64,000 nt of DNA from Thysanoteuthis rhombus (Eukaryota; Mollusca; Cephalopoda; Oegopsida; Thysanoteuthidae), in assembly GCA_963457665.1 (NCBI GenBank), contig OY735205.1, positions 23,919,317 to 23,983,316 on the forward strand, read 5' to 3'. Position 1 is the stretch's first letter; each line of letters starts with the position of its first letter. A program made the translations under genes and the position numbers. Shown one piece after another: positions 12,430-24,935 of this stretch. The notes beneath the pieces are model-generated. The model had not been told where the DNA came from. It made no database searches and saw nothing but the letters and a program-made list of their open reading frames with translations.

Positions 12430-12920
12430 CTTTTTTTGCTCAACGTCATCATCAGCATTATTATAAACCTTTTAGAGTCAGTCAATGGACATAGATCTTA
12501 CCCAAGATTCATCAGACCTCTCTATCATAGTCGTCGTAGAACTGATACTTTCTGAAATTGTCCAGCTCATCACACCATCTTTTTGTGGTCTACAATTTCG
12601 CATATGATCTCTTGGGATCCATGTCGTGAGTCATGATGTCCAGCGGTCGTCTGACATTCTTGTAACATGTTCAGCCCATTGCCATTTGAGTTATGTGATA
12701 GTTTTTATAATATCTCAGACTCCTGTCTTTTCTCTAATGTACTGTGTGGTCTCATGATCTTTCCATATAATGTTGAGCATGTTTTTCTCATATGACTCTG
12801 CATTGTTCACAGTTTGAGAGTCAATCTTTCTGTTTGATTCCATGTTTCAGTTCCATCGGAGGATGCACTTGCTGTAGACCATTCTTTTAAGGACGAGGGG
12901 ATTTTCTTAATAAAATCTTA
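12430..12920 (-). pseudogene. RTE-like LINE, 3' end fragment, copy 1
   Basis: Translated on the minus strand across several frames, this gives the C-terminal region found again at 45690-46170 and 54664-55140. Visible pieces in order are NIIWKDHETTQYIREKTGV, LKWQWAEHVTRMSDDRWTS, LTTWIPRDHMRN and, near the end, a run corresponding to DREEWRI in the other copies. In this LINE group the segment follows the reverse transcriptase. Stops and frameshifts are frequent. At the element's 3' end (12430-12450) the tail is a short degenerate (CAT/GAT)n instead of the long (GAT)n of the other copies. It is heavily 5'-truncated with no reverse transcriptase left. Confidence 0.78.
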
Positions 12921-13153
12921 TTTGCACACCCTAAAATGGCACACAATTGATAAGAGAGGACCAATGGGCATTTAAAATCAGCTTCTTTGTTTTTGGTTAG
13001 TATATCCATTAATCATTCTTTCGAGTAAACAAATATTCAATATCATGTCTTATATATAGAAATATGATTGTAACTTTGCTTCATGATTTACGAAGCAAGG
13101 ACACTGTAGACTCATTGCTTAAGTTTTTCACAGATGCCTTTGAATGACTTACT

Positions 13154-13545
13154 ATCTATGCTGGGGAAGTGCCCATTCCAAAGGTGATTATTTGGAAGGG
13201 GACAAACCTAATGGCGTGTGGAGCAGCCAGCTATAATTGCCATGTAAAATCATTTCCCATCCGTCCTACGAAGCTACAGCCTCGAAGTATTTCGGTTATT
13301 CCTCTTCAATTGCCAATTGGAATATTTCATATCTAAATTTAGATACTTCTAGAAAGTGGAAGTCATGGGAGATAATTTATAGAAACCATAAAGTAATCCA
13401 TTATCTGTAGTTTTCTTATCTATTGTATCAAATTTCTCGAAAAGACTTCAAACTCGACATGCCTCTGACTTGTGTGCTGACTAATATATCTGGCGAGTGT
13501 CAACTTCGTACAATGGCCAGTTGTCGAGTAAACTCAGTGCATATG
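13154..13545 (+). repeat. Dispersed repeat family D, copy 2
   Basis: Second copy of the repeat at 6461-6815, with the same order of shared blocks. It holds about 35 extra bases near 13225-13275 that copy 1 lacks, so one of the two carries an indel. Confidence 0.7.
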
Positions 13546-16500
13546 GGCAAACACATTTTTTCAATTGTAGATAGATAGCAGAGCTGGATTTACGATCAAG
13601 TATACAGTAAGCTTTGGATTCTGGAGATGACGTTCACAGACTGTAAGTGACAAGGAAATAGGAAGACGTTAGCATTGAAGAATGTGTTTACTACGCTACA
13701 AAAATAATACAGAAATACATAAGGCAGTGCTATTAAGGATTGATTATGGCGGCTAAATGCTGAAGCGAAACTGACAGGAAAACAAAATGGGGGAATATAA
13801 AACTCCAAAAAGCAACGCAAAATATTGGAAGAAAAACAACTTCAAAGAGATTCCCAGGAACAAACAAAGGGAATTGCAGAAAATATCTGAAAAAAGAAAC
13901 TGAATCCCTATCATTGTCGACTCAGAACCGTTTTAAAAGTATACAACATATCAAGCCCAAAATAGATTGGACGAAGCAGAGTAATAATCATCGTCTATGC
14001 GGAGATAAAAATCAGACTGTCTATTATACATCAAGATACAGTGGGCAGTTGGCACAGAAATAATACAAAACAGAGACATGACTAGAAAGGAAAGAAGTGA
14101 AATTTTTTACCGTTAAAATCGAATCAAAATCAATAAATATTTGATATTATTGTTTGATCGATAATTATTTTTGATTTTCGATGATTAACTCCACTTGAGG
14201 AAAAGTTTCTTCGGCTTTAAATTCCAAGTATCCGAGCGAGAAAGCATTGTCTATAGACGGAAAAACTTGGACCTGTGAATTCTACATAAGTAATACGACG
14301 TAAATATCAACCTGAAACGTGCTGTTGGTGTCTTAAAGGAAAAACTAAATCAATTCAGACTCACGACTGGGGCGTAATTAAAGTCTGACCCGACTTGGAC
14401 GCATTTCAAATGTGCTCTAGTGTTTAAGACCACGTGTGGAGTGCTTGGTGTGGTAGATGGCCTGAAGGTTAGTGGGCATCAGGACTGAAAACGGCAAGGC
14501 AGGGGTGATAATAGCCTGGGTCTAGACGTTACCTTGTCAGATAGTCAGACAACATAAAATAGTCTTGTTGTTTAATAAACCCCTTTTGGGAGAAGAAAAC
14601 ATCTTTTGGTTAGTGCGATCTTTATTTCTAATCTAATAAATATACATAGCCACATTCACAGATATAATTATATGCGCATCAATCTATCTATCATCATATG
14701 TATACATAAGCATATATAGATAAAAATGTATGTATATGTGTACACAAACGCAAATATAAACATATATGTATACATGTATATATATATATATATACATGAT
14801 AGATGCATATTTACATTTGTGAATATATATATGTATGTGTGTGTATGCGTGTTTACATGTACGTATCAATATAAGCGTACATATCTATACATCTATTTAT
14901 GTATCTTTCCATCTATCACAGTCTATTCAGGTCTCTATCTATTGATCTATTTCTCTATACATCGTGACGACAACTACAGTTGTTAGAGCGAACTATAGGT
15001 TATCAATTATACTCTCAAGGGATCCTATGATCAACGATTGGGGATATCAGAGAGGAAGGCAATACCGAAGTCGAGAATCACAAACACAAATAGTATTCTA
15101 TAACAAATACATTAGATGTTTGTGCCCAGTACAAAACTCGCATCAACATGTTGATTAGGGAATTTTCAGCATTTATTTCATTTCCCTTCCACTTGTTTTA
15201 AACATTAGACACAGGTAAGATGGCCTGATCAGTGGAAAGAAGAAAATCCTTTTAATGCATTATCGATACAATTATTCGTTATTGGTCGGAAATTGACTTA
15301 ATCTGCTTTTTCGAAATGTTTCTTCAACAGAGAACTGACGCATTTGGAAAGGAGTTTGCCTCAAGGCGAACATTTCCTTGATCATCGTGTCTATTTGATT
15401 AAACACATCGATAAAATCTCAGATCCGATCAAAACAATAACAGCTGACTGAAAACTTATACTGTCGGATTGTCGCGTAAGGTTGCTTTTTTCCAGGATCC
15501 TATGACTAGAGAATATCTGAAAACCCATTTTCTATGAATGAGACTGAAGTGACTGAACGTATTTGTCGACCCTAAAGCTGAGGTGTTAATTGAAATTATG
15601 TCCAATAATCACAGGATGTCCATTCTCCTACATAAAGCAGCATTGTGTTTATCAGAGTATCAAGTTCTTAGGGTCTAAACAGACTATATGGTCAATTTGG
15701 GGATGTGCTTGATGCTAAAAAAAATCGACCTATTCACTTGAATATACAGTAGAACGAACCAACCATATAAAGAGAAAAAAAATTAAGTATTGAAGTCTGT
15801 CTTTTAACAAAACAACTCGTATTTAAAACAGAGAGAACTAACCCATACAGAAAGCAATTCCCCCCAAACCAATACTCCCCGAACGCTTACGTAATTCTTT
15901 TTGGGTTGAAGCGAATTTCCTAATTTGAGCCTAAACGTAATTGCCAACAACAGTGGAATTAGCCCGGATTGGTCTTTCGGGAAGTTAAAGGGTGACGGTC
16001 TGTAAATTAGTTTTTCAAAGCGTATGATTAATGACAAATCTAATGATAAATTTATCATTATCGAACGGTGAAACACTGACCTATAACCCCCATTTATTCA
16101 AATCCTCATTATTCTTGCTATCCGCGAAATAAAAACAAATGTGTCAATAATTGAAATAGGCAATAGGTCGTTGCTCATTATCAATGGAGTTATTCAGAGA
16201 CTAAAGATTTTCGCCTTTCTTTTGATCCGAGACAATTGTTCGTAATTTGCAGAATTCTCTCACCGATGTATTGTCTATCGCCCAAAAGAGCCTCGAATGT
16301 TCAGTTTCTGAGTGTCGATCCTTAAAACTCATCTAATCAGAAAATATAGATTTTTACGTTTTTTTTTGTTGATGAAAAGCAATTCAAGCGATTGTTTTCC
16401 AGACAAAGTGATTTTCGTTGGTTGAACGCGCCGATCCAACACCTCAAATCATTATTTGAATTCTCGCGTTAACATTTTCTGTGTTACGTCGCTGTCGAGA

Positions 16501-17240
16501 TTTCACTCAAACTTGATACTTGTATAGCAGGATGAGGATTTCATGGCACGGAGTCTGACGATTAAATTCTAATCTTAACCTAAGTGCTCTTTCATTTGAT
16601 CTCCAACGATCGCTCCTTGAAGATACTCTTAAAAATGTTTAATACTACCTTTGTTATTACATAGAAAAATTCGACGTATCATACGTTACGTTCTGCTGTT
16701 GTTAAAGGAAGCAGATTCAAAAATAAAGAACTTGCCTCCCAGTCCTGGCATTTTACGCATAAGTAGGGATCAATGACACATAAATAACGAAAGAAGAAAA
16801 AAGAAAACGACATATGTATTTATCTCAACCAAGAAATAAATCCACTATCCATAGACAGTCGACTATGAAGCATACCGATACTGAAAGATTCCTTGTAAAT
16901 GCTGAATTCTTAGCTTCACGTTTTTGTCTACAACTTTTTATGCACAAATCTCCAGATACACTGTTAGATAGCTGATGGAATTCGTTTTCAAATGAGATGT
17001 CATGTCTCTTTTGTTTTTTTCACCCTATTTTGCTCAAAATTCTGCTATATCGTTGTGTGCACGCACGTCGACTCCAAAATATCATTATTTTTGCTTACTT
17101 TTTTTATTTGGGAATTTTCAAAAGCTAACTTGCTATAGACATGCCTAAGATCCCTTCAGTACATACAAAAAGTTTCATGGAGATATATTGCGTGATTCTT
17201 GAGTTACGTTGTCACATTCACAATCACTGGCATACAATTA
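13546..17240. other. Non-coding stretch
   Basis: No gene recognised in about 3.7 kb. The only structure I see is TA/GTAT-rich simple sequence at 14640-14960 (with a (TA)n core near 14776-14794). The remainder looks like unique or anciently decayed sequence. Confidence 0.5.
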
Positions 17241-17265
17241 AGCAAATGCAATTCTGGCTCTGATT

Positions 17266-17553
17266 TTGAATGAGCTCTCCAGTAATAACAACAAAAATGG
17301 TGAATCTCAAGCAGCAGATTTTGAGTTATCTTATTTTAGCAGCATGACAAATTCTTTTCAAAAATGCCCTGACTTGCATAGTTCATCTAAAATCGGATCC
17401 TACCTTTCAAACAAAGACGCCTTGATGATAGCAGCAGCAGCATTTGGATTGTTGTGGTGGCAATCGAAGAAAACATTAATAGCGTCCATATCTCTCCCTC
17501 ACCAACAAAAAAACGAATTAACAAAATATGTAAGCATTATGCAGAGTACTTGA
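17266..17553 (+). CDS. Unrecognised 95-codon open frame
   Basis: An open frame of 95 codons in a region otherwise rich in stops. It has a polar N-terminal half (Ser/Asn-rich) and then NKDALMIAAAAFGLLWWQSK, which contains a short hydrophobic segment of about 13 residues. That is too short and too charged at its edge for a confident membrane helix. The ATG context and codon use give no strong support, and there is no splice-site evidence I can trust. It may be chance or a decayed transposon piece. I do not recognise it. Confidence 0.15.
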   Translation: MNELSSNNNKNGESQAADFELSYFSSMTNSFQKCPDLHSSSKIGSYLSNKDALMIAAAAFGLLWWQSKKTLIASISLPHQQKNELTKYVSIMQST

Positions 17554-17919
17554 AATATTGATTAATAAATACTCAAGTCGATAAAAGAATTACAAGCAAA
17601 TAAGGAAAAGTGCAACCAGTAACAATAATGAATCAGCCGTTAGCACATCTTGTGAAGTGTCTCTCTCGATGAAAAAAGTCACAGACTTCAAAAAATTGCC
17701 GAGAATGTATTCTACACTAAGATAATATTAAAGTAAATGGCGGGAGATAAGGCCACAAAATACTTTCATTTGATTTCCTTATCAGTCAATATCATTAGAG
17801 ATCAACACAGAGAGATGGCAGAGAATAATGCAAATCAACTGATTGAACACATACAGAAGAGCGCTTTTCACTGTAATCATAGATATTTCCGACAAAACTA
17901 ATTTATTTGCTTTCATTCA

Positions 17920-18660
17920 ATACGAATATGACAGTAGAATTTCAGAAATTCTTTTTGAAAAGTTCAGAAATTATTTTTAAAAAGTCTGAAGGTATTCGAA
18001 AAAATTCGAAGAATGTAAATTCTAAAATCATCCAAATTCTTCTCGGTTCAAAAACTCTAGAAAAAGTTGTAAATTTTTTGGAAAGTTTCAAATTTAAAAT
18101 TAGAAAACAGTTTGAAAATTTTGGAAGACTTTTCTCAAAGAAGTCGGAAAAAATCGAAAATTCTGTTTAAAAACTCAAAATTAAAAAAAAAAACAATGCT
18201 CAAACAATTTGAAAAATTCGGAGAAGTTTTGAATAGTTTGATAATTTCTGAAAAAGTTCTGAGCTTTGCAAAAATGCTCGAAATTTTTTTGAAAATTTCG
18301 AAAATTCCGAAGAAAGTAAGAGTCTGAAAATTGTCCAGCATTGCCAGAAGTTGCCAAGATATTCCAAAGATTACCGAGATATTCTGAAGATTTCTGAAAC
18401 AGTCTAAAAATTTCCAAGATATTTTGAGGATTACCAGGAAAGTCTGGAAAGTCTGCAAATAACCAGGAAAGTTCGAAATATACTGAGAAAATTTGAATAT
18501 TTTTCTTGAAATTACAATATTGCCTGAAATAGATACCCCAGAATATCCAAATAAAATGAAAAAAAAAAAGAAAAAAAAAAGTTAGATGTAGTTTGAAAAT
18601 TCGGAATGAAAAGGATCTAAAATTCTGAAAAAAAGTTTTGGAAAAAGTTCAAAAATTATT
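17920..18660. repeat. Degenerate A-rich tandem tract (GAAAA/TTC motif)
   Basis: About 740 bases built from variants of short words such as 'gaaaattc', 'gaaaaagtt', 'tctgaaaa' and 'ttcgaaaa' that recur roughly every 10-15 bases. From about 18310 to 18480 the word shifts to 'ccaagatattc(t/c)gaag' and 'ccaggaaagtctg', so two related sub-blocks are present. Open frames here on both strands are by-products of the stop-poor composition. It looks like an old, strongly diverged minisatellite. Confidence 0.6.
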
Positions 18661-19090
18661 TTACGCTTGTAACAGCTGAAGATGTACAAGAGATTTAAAC
18701 ATTTTACATACACTAAACCTATGTAATATATATGATGGCAAAATTTGTTGAAAGGATATCCACAGCACTGGAACTATAGACGACGGGCCCCATCTGTGGA
18801 ACAACCCTTCAACCTGAGTAATGAGTTTTAAGGTGAAGTGTGATTTTCCCAGGGTAGAGTCTACCCTTTCAACCCAGGATTTATGTCCTAAGAAGGGATG
18901 GTCCTGTCCCTTTGTGGAAGTCTTTCGATAGTAATGCTTAACAGTGGATTAAACCATTGGACGGGAATGTAATATAGTTGGTACATGCCGAGTTGGCCAT
19001 AGAGTTTTATTGTCCCATTGAAGGGGGATATGGGTGTCTGCAACGTTAAACACAGATCCACAGAATAGTAAGGCTGTCTGCAATAGTAAT

Positions 19091-19096
19091 CACACT

Positions 19097-19153
<57 letters not shown>
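19091..19153. repeat. (CA)n(TA)n compound microsatellite
   Basis: About 30 bases of CA followed by about 33 bases of TA, abutting the left arm of the inverted repeat that follows. Confidence 0.95.
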
Positions 19154-19156
<3 letters not shown>

Positions 19157-19450
19157 TCATTAAACAGTATCGACAATTCTTGTGATTTCGATTTTTTGTA
19201 AGCTTCTCCAAGTTTCGGCTGTTGTCCTTTATCGCTGGTTTGAAGGAATGTATGAATTTATGAATATTCCAAAATTCAAGTATGATCGGAAGTACTAACT
19301 AAAAAAGACACATACAAGACGAATTTGGGAATATTCATACATTCATACAGTCCTTCAAACCAGTGATAAAGGACAACAACCAGAAGTTGGAGAAGCTTAC
19401 AAGAAGATCGAATCGACAAGAAATGTCTACACTGTTTAATGAAACATATA
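19151..19450. repeat. Long inverted repeat (hairpin-forming), ~128-bp arms
   Basis: The left arm 19151-19277 is the near-exact reverse complement of the right arm 19321-19450, with a 43-base spacer. Matching blocks include tccttcaaaccag, gataaaggacaaca, ttggagaagcttac and ctgtttaatgaaacatata. Differences are scattered single bases, with small shifts near the gaatcgac/gaaatcac segment. Simple sequence flanks it on both sides: (CA)n(TA)n to the left and (CA)n at 19483-19530 to the right. The geometry is of a foldback element or a palindromic MITE; a transcript would fold into a long hairpin. Confidence 0.88.
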
Positions 19451-19664
19451 TGAATGAAGAACTGCTACCTAAGCATACAATATACACACACACACACTCA
19501 CACGCACACACACGCACACATATATATGTGTGTGCGTATCTATCACTCCGTCTATGAATATGTTTGCGTATGCATGCCGATATGTTAACCATATGAATAG
19601 ATATAAAACATTATACGCATGCACCCCAAAAATTTGAATATATATGGGTTGGTACATTTCCGAA

Positions 19665-20090
19665 CAGGTATGATTAGTCACTCAAAATAAATCTTCACGT
19701 GACCATCGTCTTTTAGAAGCATGCCATGATAGGGATGATCAATTACAAATTGGAAAATGGGATCATCGATGGATAAATTACTTCCCTCGTCTTTTCTGGA
19801 GCAATGATCACTAAAACGTCAGTACTTTCAGAAAACAAGCGGAGTAAAACTAAGGGATCAGTTTAGCAAGAACGTACATTGTAAACTGAACCCCCACACA
19901 GAAACTATCTGGGAATGGGGGTTCAAAAACAACGAAAAAGAAGTTTCGTAGACATAATAAAGAGTAAATGTTTAAATTTACATCCCTTTAGCTCCGTTGG
20001 TGTTTGATACATAGGTAACAAGCCAGCCAACCAGACCTACACGAAAACTATTGGTGACAGTTTTGATTTACGGTTTCTAATACAATTGAT
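19665..20090 (+). repeat. Dispersed repeat family C, copy 1 (continuous)
   Basis: Aligns with 61535-61850 (shared 'ttagtcactcaa', 'ataa(a/g)ttacttc', 'aacgtacattgta', 'gacataat'). Its last part, 20015-20090 ('agccagccaaccagacc', 'gtgacagttttg', 'ttgatgaatgaac'), aligns with 62200-62310. Here the two halves are continuous. Non-coding. Confidence 0.72.
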
Positions 20091-20210
20091 GAATGAACGG
20101 TTACGTTTATACATATGTCCATACATTAAAAGTAAGTGTGCATAAATCTGCTCTCTAGATATGTATAAATCTAACATAGTTTGAACATAAATACCTTCAG
20201 TTCAGGCAGT

Positions 20211-20246
<36 letters not shown>

Positions 20247-21790
20247 TGTATTGATGCATTGATCGGTGAGTGTTGGCATACGTATTGTGATTTTCCCAAA
20301 TATATTAAGATTGAATTATTTTACACAAGAAGACAAGAAGGTAAATCATAGAAGAAAGAATTGACTTTTATAGTACGAATTTAGTACAAAGTATCAAATA
20401 GCTTTTGATGTCGCAAATGTTGATTTTACATGAGTTTCAACAAAATGAAAGCATAATAATTTTTGCTTATTGCCTTTGTGCAGCACTCAACAATAGACAT
20501 TCTAAATTAGTAACGCATTAGTAAAACAAACATGCCTAAGGAGGTTACCATTTTTTCCTCCTAATTCTAATATGATGAAAGACAATTAGGAATAAAATAA
20601 TTAAGGAAAATGTTTGATCTTTCAACACTGCGTCTTTTTTCATGATAGTCAAACAAGTAAGATTCGTTTTTCTAACTAAAAATACCATTCATTCCCATTG
20701 AAACATACCAAGAACATAAAAACGGTTGATGGTTGATTGGTGTATTCATGAAGTCATTTGAGTTTAACCTCGCGGGAAAACTGGGTCGAAAGATGCTGGT
20801 GAAAATACGTTTAGCGAAATTGCCTGAAATTCAATATTTTCTTGACATAAACCCATCATACAACCTGTTTTATATATCTGAGTGCATTGTAATTAATATT
20901 TCTGAATCATGATTTGAAAAAAAAGTTCATGATGCTTATTTCATACTGTTCCACAATTTTGCGGATAAATAAAGTGGCTTTTAAATGACAATTGTTGAAG
21001 TCCGACAAAACCTCAACAACAATACAAAGATGCTAAATCCTCAGTAAGCAATTTGGCAAGTATCTCACTGTTTGCCCTCCACGAACGAAACTTCTGTGTA
21101 AATCTGTCATTTCTCACCAATTCTAGCTATTAATTAATAATTAACGGTCGATGAGGGGAAAGTCTGCTTTCTGTTCAGTTTGCTCAGAGTGCTTTGAAGG
21201 CGAAAACCATGACTGTTCAATGACAGGCAAGAGGCCAATATTGCCAGAGAGTCGAGATAAAAGGTACCAGTGAGAATTATAATGTGTCCAAGCCCGGTGA
21301 CGGTGAGTTATAATCACAAAATGTTATTAGTCAGGAACGATTTGCATTGAAATGTACGGTAAATAGAATGCCTTCTTATAAACACAAATTACAGAAGTAC
21401 ACGAAAGAAAAAAAGGTGAGGAACCCATATAATATAAAGACAATGTGACATACAGACTTATTAAATGTAAAGACAACCAGAAAAGATCCAAAAATGATGT
21501 ATCAGCACATACAACGAAGAGTTGATCGTTCGGACGGTTTTATGGGGCACACACATGAACAGAGACATGATCATAAAGCTTGAATTCATATCAAGGAAGT
21601 TGAAGCTTTTTGATTAGGTGTTGTAGCTATGGAAGAGGGGAAAACTGTTGGTTGAGATGTTCAAGGGGCCTACACTTATGGTTGATCGTGTGTTACAAAA
21701 GAATGGAAGACAGAAATTGAGCAAAGCCACAGCGATAATTTAAAAAGAAAATTTTCCGGACAACGATTCACAATGCATGTGAGTGCGTGT

Positions 21791-21839
<49 letters not shown>

Positions 21840-22296
21840 TGTCCAACGGTATGGACAAGTAAATTTAAAAACAATGTACTTATACATATATAGATATTTA
21901 CTAAAGTTAGTGCAGTCTGGTGCAATGCTAAGTTGGAGTAATGAAGTTAGGAAGGTCATGTTGAACCAACCTTCCAAGTAGAGTGGGTTAACCTGCCTTG
22001 AAAACCAGCTTCTAAGACGATTGCTTTTTTATCTGGAGTTTGAACGCTAGTGGGGAATCTGCATCTACCTAACTCAGGAGACGCACCTCATACATCAGCA
22101 TATTCAGACACTGATGATTAGTTATTCCTTCCTAAATGTGCAGTTGTCAGTATATTTTTACTTCAATATTTCTATTGGACGATGATAGCCAAGATATCGT
22201 GGGCATAGATATAATCCACTCATCTCATGTCCTGTTATAAACTGCAAGTGCCTATGAAAGTTCGGAAAGATATTGCTATATATACAGAATCATCTT

Positions 22297-22350
<54 letters not shown>

Positions 22351-22763
22351 TATAAAGAATAGAAAAATATTGCAAATTTTTGAGTTTTAATGATTTTCAG
22401 TTGCTAAAAAGAAAAAAAGAATTCTGCTGGAGTAGAAATACTGTTTTGGTATCGGATACCAATTGAATCGATTGATTTTACCAAGAATAACCTTTTCACA
22501 CAAACACGCACACAATATACACACAGACACACATACATGCATAAACGTGCGAGCGCACACTTATACAAAAGCGCTAAACCGATATTGCTATGAATACAGA
22601 ATTGTCTTCAGCGCATGTGTGTACTACGATATTTTGTGAATTCTCAACTTTTAAAATTTTGTATGATTTTCAGGTGCCGAAAACAAAAATATCTGCTGAA
22701 AGAAAAAAATTGGTAGAAGAGATGATTTTTAATTAGAGCACACACACACGCACACACACGCAC

Positions 22764-22820
<57 letters not shown>

Positions 22821-23990
22821 GGTACGCACACACACACTATATAGTTTAAAAAATCTCAACAATTAAAAAGAGATGAAAGAACAGAAAGAAGAGACAGCTA
22901 AATTCTGAAATTAATGATATTTGATATAAAGTAGGCTGTGTTCCGTAGTAAGGTTTCGCTTGAATTGGGACGTATGCGCTCCCATAGAGGATTTGACGGA
23001 TTGAGTCAAGGATATTATTCTATGTTTTACTCCTGTAACTATGTTTTTTATATAAAAGGTGCAAAAAAAAAAAACAATGGAAGCGTAATGGTTTCAACAG
23101 ATAAATGAAAAATTATGGATAAACTTTACCATTTTTAATGAATGAATGGCAATTCCAAACATCTTCCAATGGCGAATTCAGATTATTATTTTTCTCGTCG
23201 TCTTAAGGGAGAGGAACTAGAAGTTGGATTCATGACAGACAGACGGAAAGGTGAAATATAAAATGGTTAGGGATTAACGAAATAAATGTGTTGCTAATTC
23301 TTCGATATGACCATAAAAAACGTCATCCCACAAAAAAAAAACAAACAAATAAAACAAAACAACCAAAAAAATAGTGAATTAAAAAGAGAAAAAAATTTAA
23401 TTTGGCAAAACCCAAATAGTCTACGACGGTAGTTTTGAAACTGGGGTCCAAGCGCTGCAGTGTTCCATCTAAACCTGACCTCGCTAATCTTGTAACCGAG
23501 AAACATCATCTATCTCACTGGTATCTAAAACATAAATATTGCACACAGACCTGGACCTTGTATCAGAATTCGAATAAATGTTATCAATCTAGAATAGAAA
23601 TATGATCTTTAAGGGTGAAAATAATTGTTCATTTGTCTAGTTCCTTGGTTATAGCCTTAGAACTAAATGTTAAAATTCGGGTCCGCCATAATATTTCCAT
23701 TATAGAAGGGGTCCTTTCAAAGTTTCAAAGACATTAACGGAAACCACTTGCATGAAGAGAAATGAAGCAAGGGTCAAGGTTAATAAATTACATTTTCCCT
23801 GGGAATTAAGCAAAAAGATTATCAGAGAGGTAGGCCTTCGGAGCTGTACTGATACTTCGACTAGATATATATTTTTTAAAATTGTAAACAACTGCATCTG
23901 ATCTTGCATTTATCATGTCATGGACTGTAGGTATCGTATTCATCTTCATCATACTACATCAACTAATTATTTGTCGCCTTTCAAAGGGGT
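20091..23990. other. Non-coding stretch with several microsatellites
   Basis: No gene recognised. It contains (CA)n at 20213-20242, (CA)n at 21791-21837, (AT)n at 22301-22347, and a CA array with embedded CG steps at 22741-22838. The two segments after each of the last two arrays share a theme ('tcaacttttaaaattttg..gattttcaggtgc' at 22643 and 'tgagttttaatgattttcagttgc' at 22380), suggesting another diverged local repeat. Confidence 0.6.
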
Positions 23991-23999
23991 ATGTCAAGC

Positions 24000-24160
24000 G
24001 AGCTAGTCTTAAAAAGCCATTACTACTGTCGTGAGTTCGATTCTCATTAGGTGTTCCACATTTGTGTCCTTATGCCAGACTAAACTAAGCTTTTAAATAC
24101 CTATATTATTCATATTCTTGTAGGCACTCCTAATATCTTGATGAAAGCTTTTTGCTCTCT
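24000..24160 (+). repeat. tRNA-derived SINE-like repeat, family B, copy 1
   Basis: Contains gagttcgattctc at 24033-24045, a B-box-like sequence. It is followed by a body ('gtgttccacatttgtgtcctt', then 'agactaa..aagc', 'cacctat'-like, 'tgtaggc') that recurs at 36315-36480. A tRNA-type head plus shared body fits a SINE. The A box is poor. Confidence 0.6.
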
Positions 24161-24345
24161 TGACCAGTTATATCTATTTATATAATACTAAAAGTATCAT
24201 CCTGTTTGCCTGTTTTCCCGTTGGTGAATACAAATTAGTCGATTAAAACGGTGCATTGCAGCTAGATATATATTGAGTAAAAATACTCCAAGAATACGCC
24301 AACTTGCAGAATGTGCAAAAAATAAGGGTATTATTAAAGGTATTT

Positions 24346-24540
24346 TAAAAATATTATTATCATTATCATTATTATTCCTATACATTTTTACATCAGTTGC
24401 CTGGTGGTCACAGCTGAAGACTGAGTGACAGCAAGTTTCCTCAGGCCAACATCCTTCCTCTCATGTCTCCCTCACCTATCACAGCAGCGCTGTGGTTCAT
24501 ACCTCCATCACCATTTGTGGTATGTTGTGTTTGAAAAAGA
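24346..24540 (-). mobile_element. RLE-type LINE 3' UTR fragment a (minus strand)
   Basis: Reading on the minus strand gives the 3' untranslated unit seen after the coding part at 25840-25950: 'gaggagacttgctgtcactca', then a 'ccaggcaactg(g/a)tgt' block. It ends in the simple tail (TTATTATCAT)n at 24346-24378. Only the terminal piece is present. Confidence 0.75.
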
Positions 24541-24840
24541 AAATATTATCATTATTATCATCATCATTATCATCATTATTATTATCAGCAATTTCACTCT
24601 AGTTGCCCAGTGTTTACCGCTGGAAGTCGAGTCACAGCAAGTCTCCAGCCCTCTTCTCCACACTCCACAGCAGTACCGTGTTTTACAGTTTCACACCAGT
24701 TGCCCAGTACTTATCGCTTGAGGCTGAGTGACAGTAAGTCTCCTCAGATCTTCAGCCCTCTACTCATTTCGTCCCTTCCTCACCTATCACTGCAGCACTG
24801 TGATTCGTACCTCCATCACCATTCGGATGTTTTTTTTTAT
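24541..24840 (-). mobile_element. RLE-type LINE 3' UTR fragment b (minus strand)
   Basis: A second minus-strand copy of the same 3' region, with its own simple tail (ATTATTATCATC)n at 24543-24587. It carries two tandem ~115-bp units, each with a 'ccagttgcccagt' core (around 24600 and 24695) followed by the 'gagtgacagtaagtctcc' block. Its 5' side runs up to the (AAT)n array. Confidence 0.75.
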
Positions 24841-24856
24841 AATAAAGGGTTTTATT

Positions 24857-24857
24857 G

Positions 24858-24933
<76 letters not shown>
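24857..24933. repeat. (AAT)n microsatellite between opposed LINE fragments
   Basis: About 77 bases of AAT trinucleotide. It separates a minus-strand LINE 3' fragment on the left from a plus-strand LINE fragment on the right. Confidence 0.95.

Positions 24934-24935
<2 letters not shown>

Noticed and set aside
18135-18458. 107-codon minus-strand Phe-rich open frame
   Set aside because: Lies within the degenerate A-rich tract; composition alone explains it.
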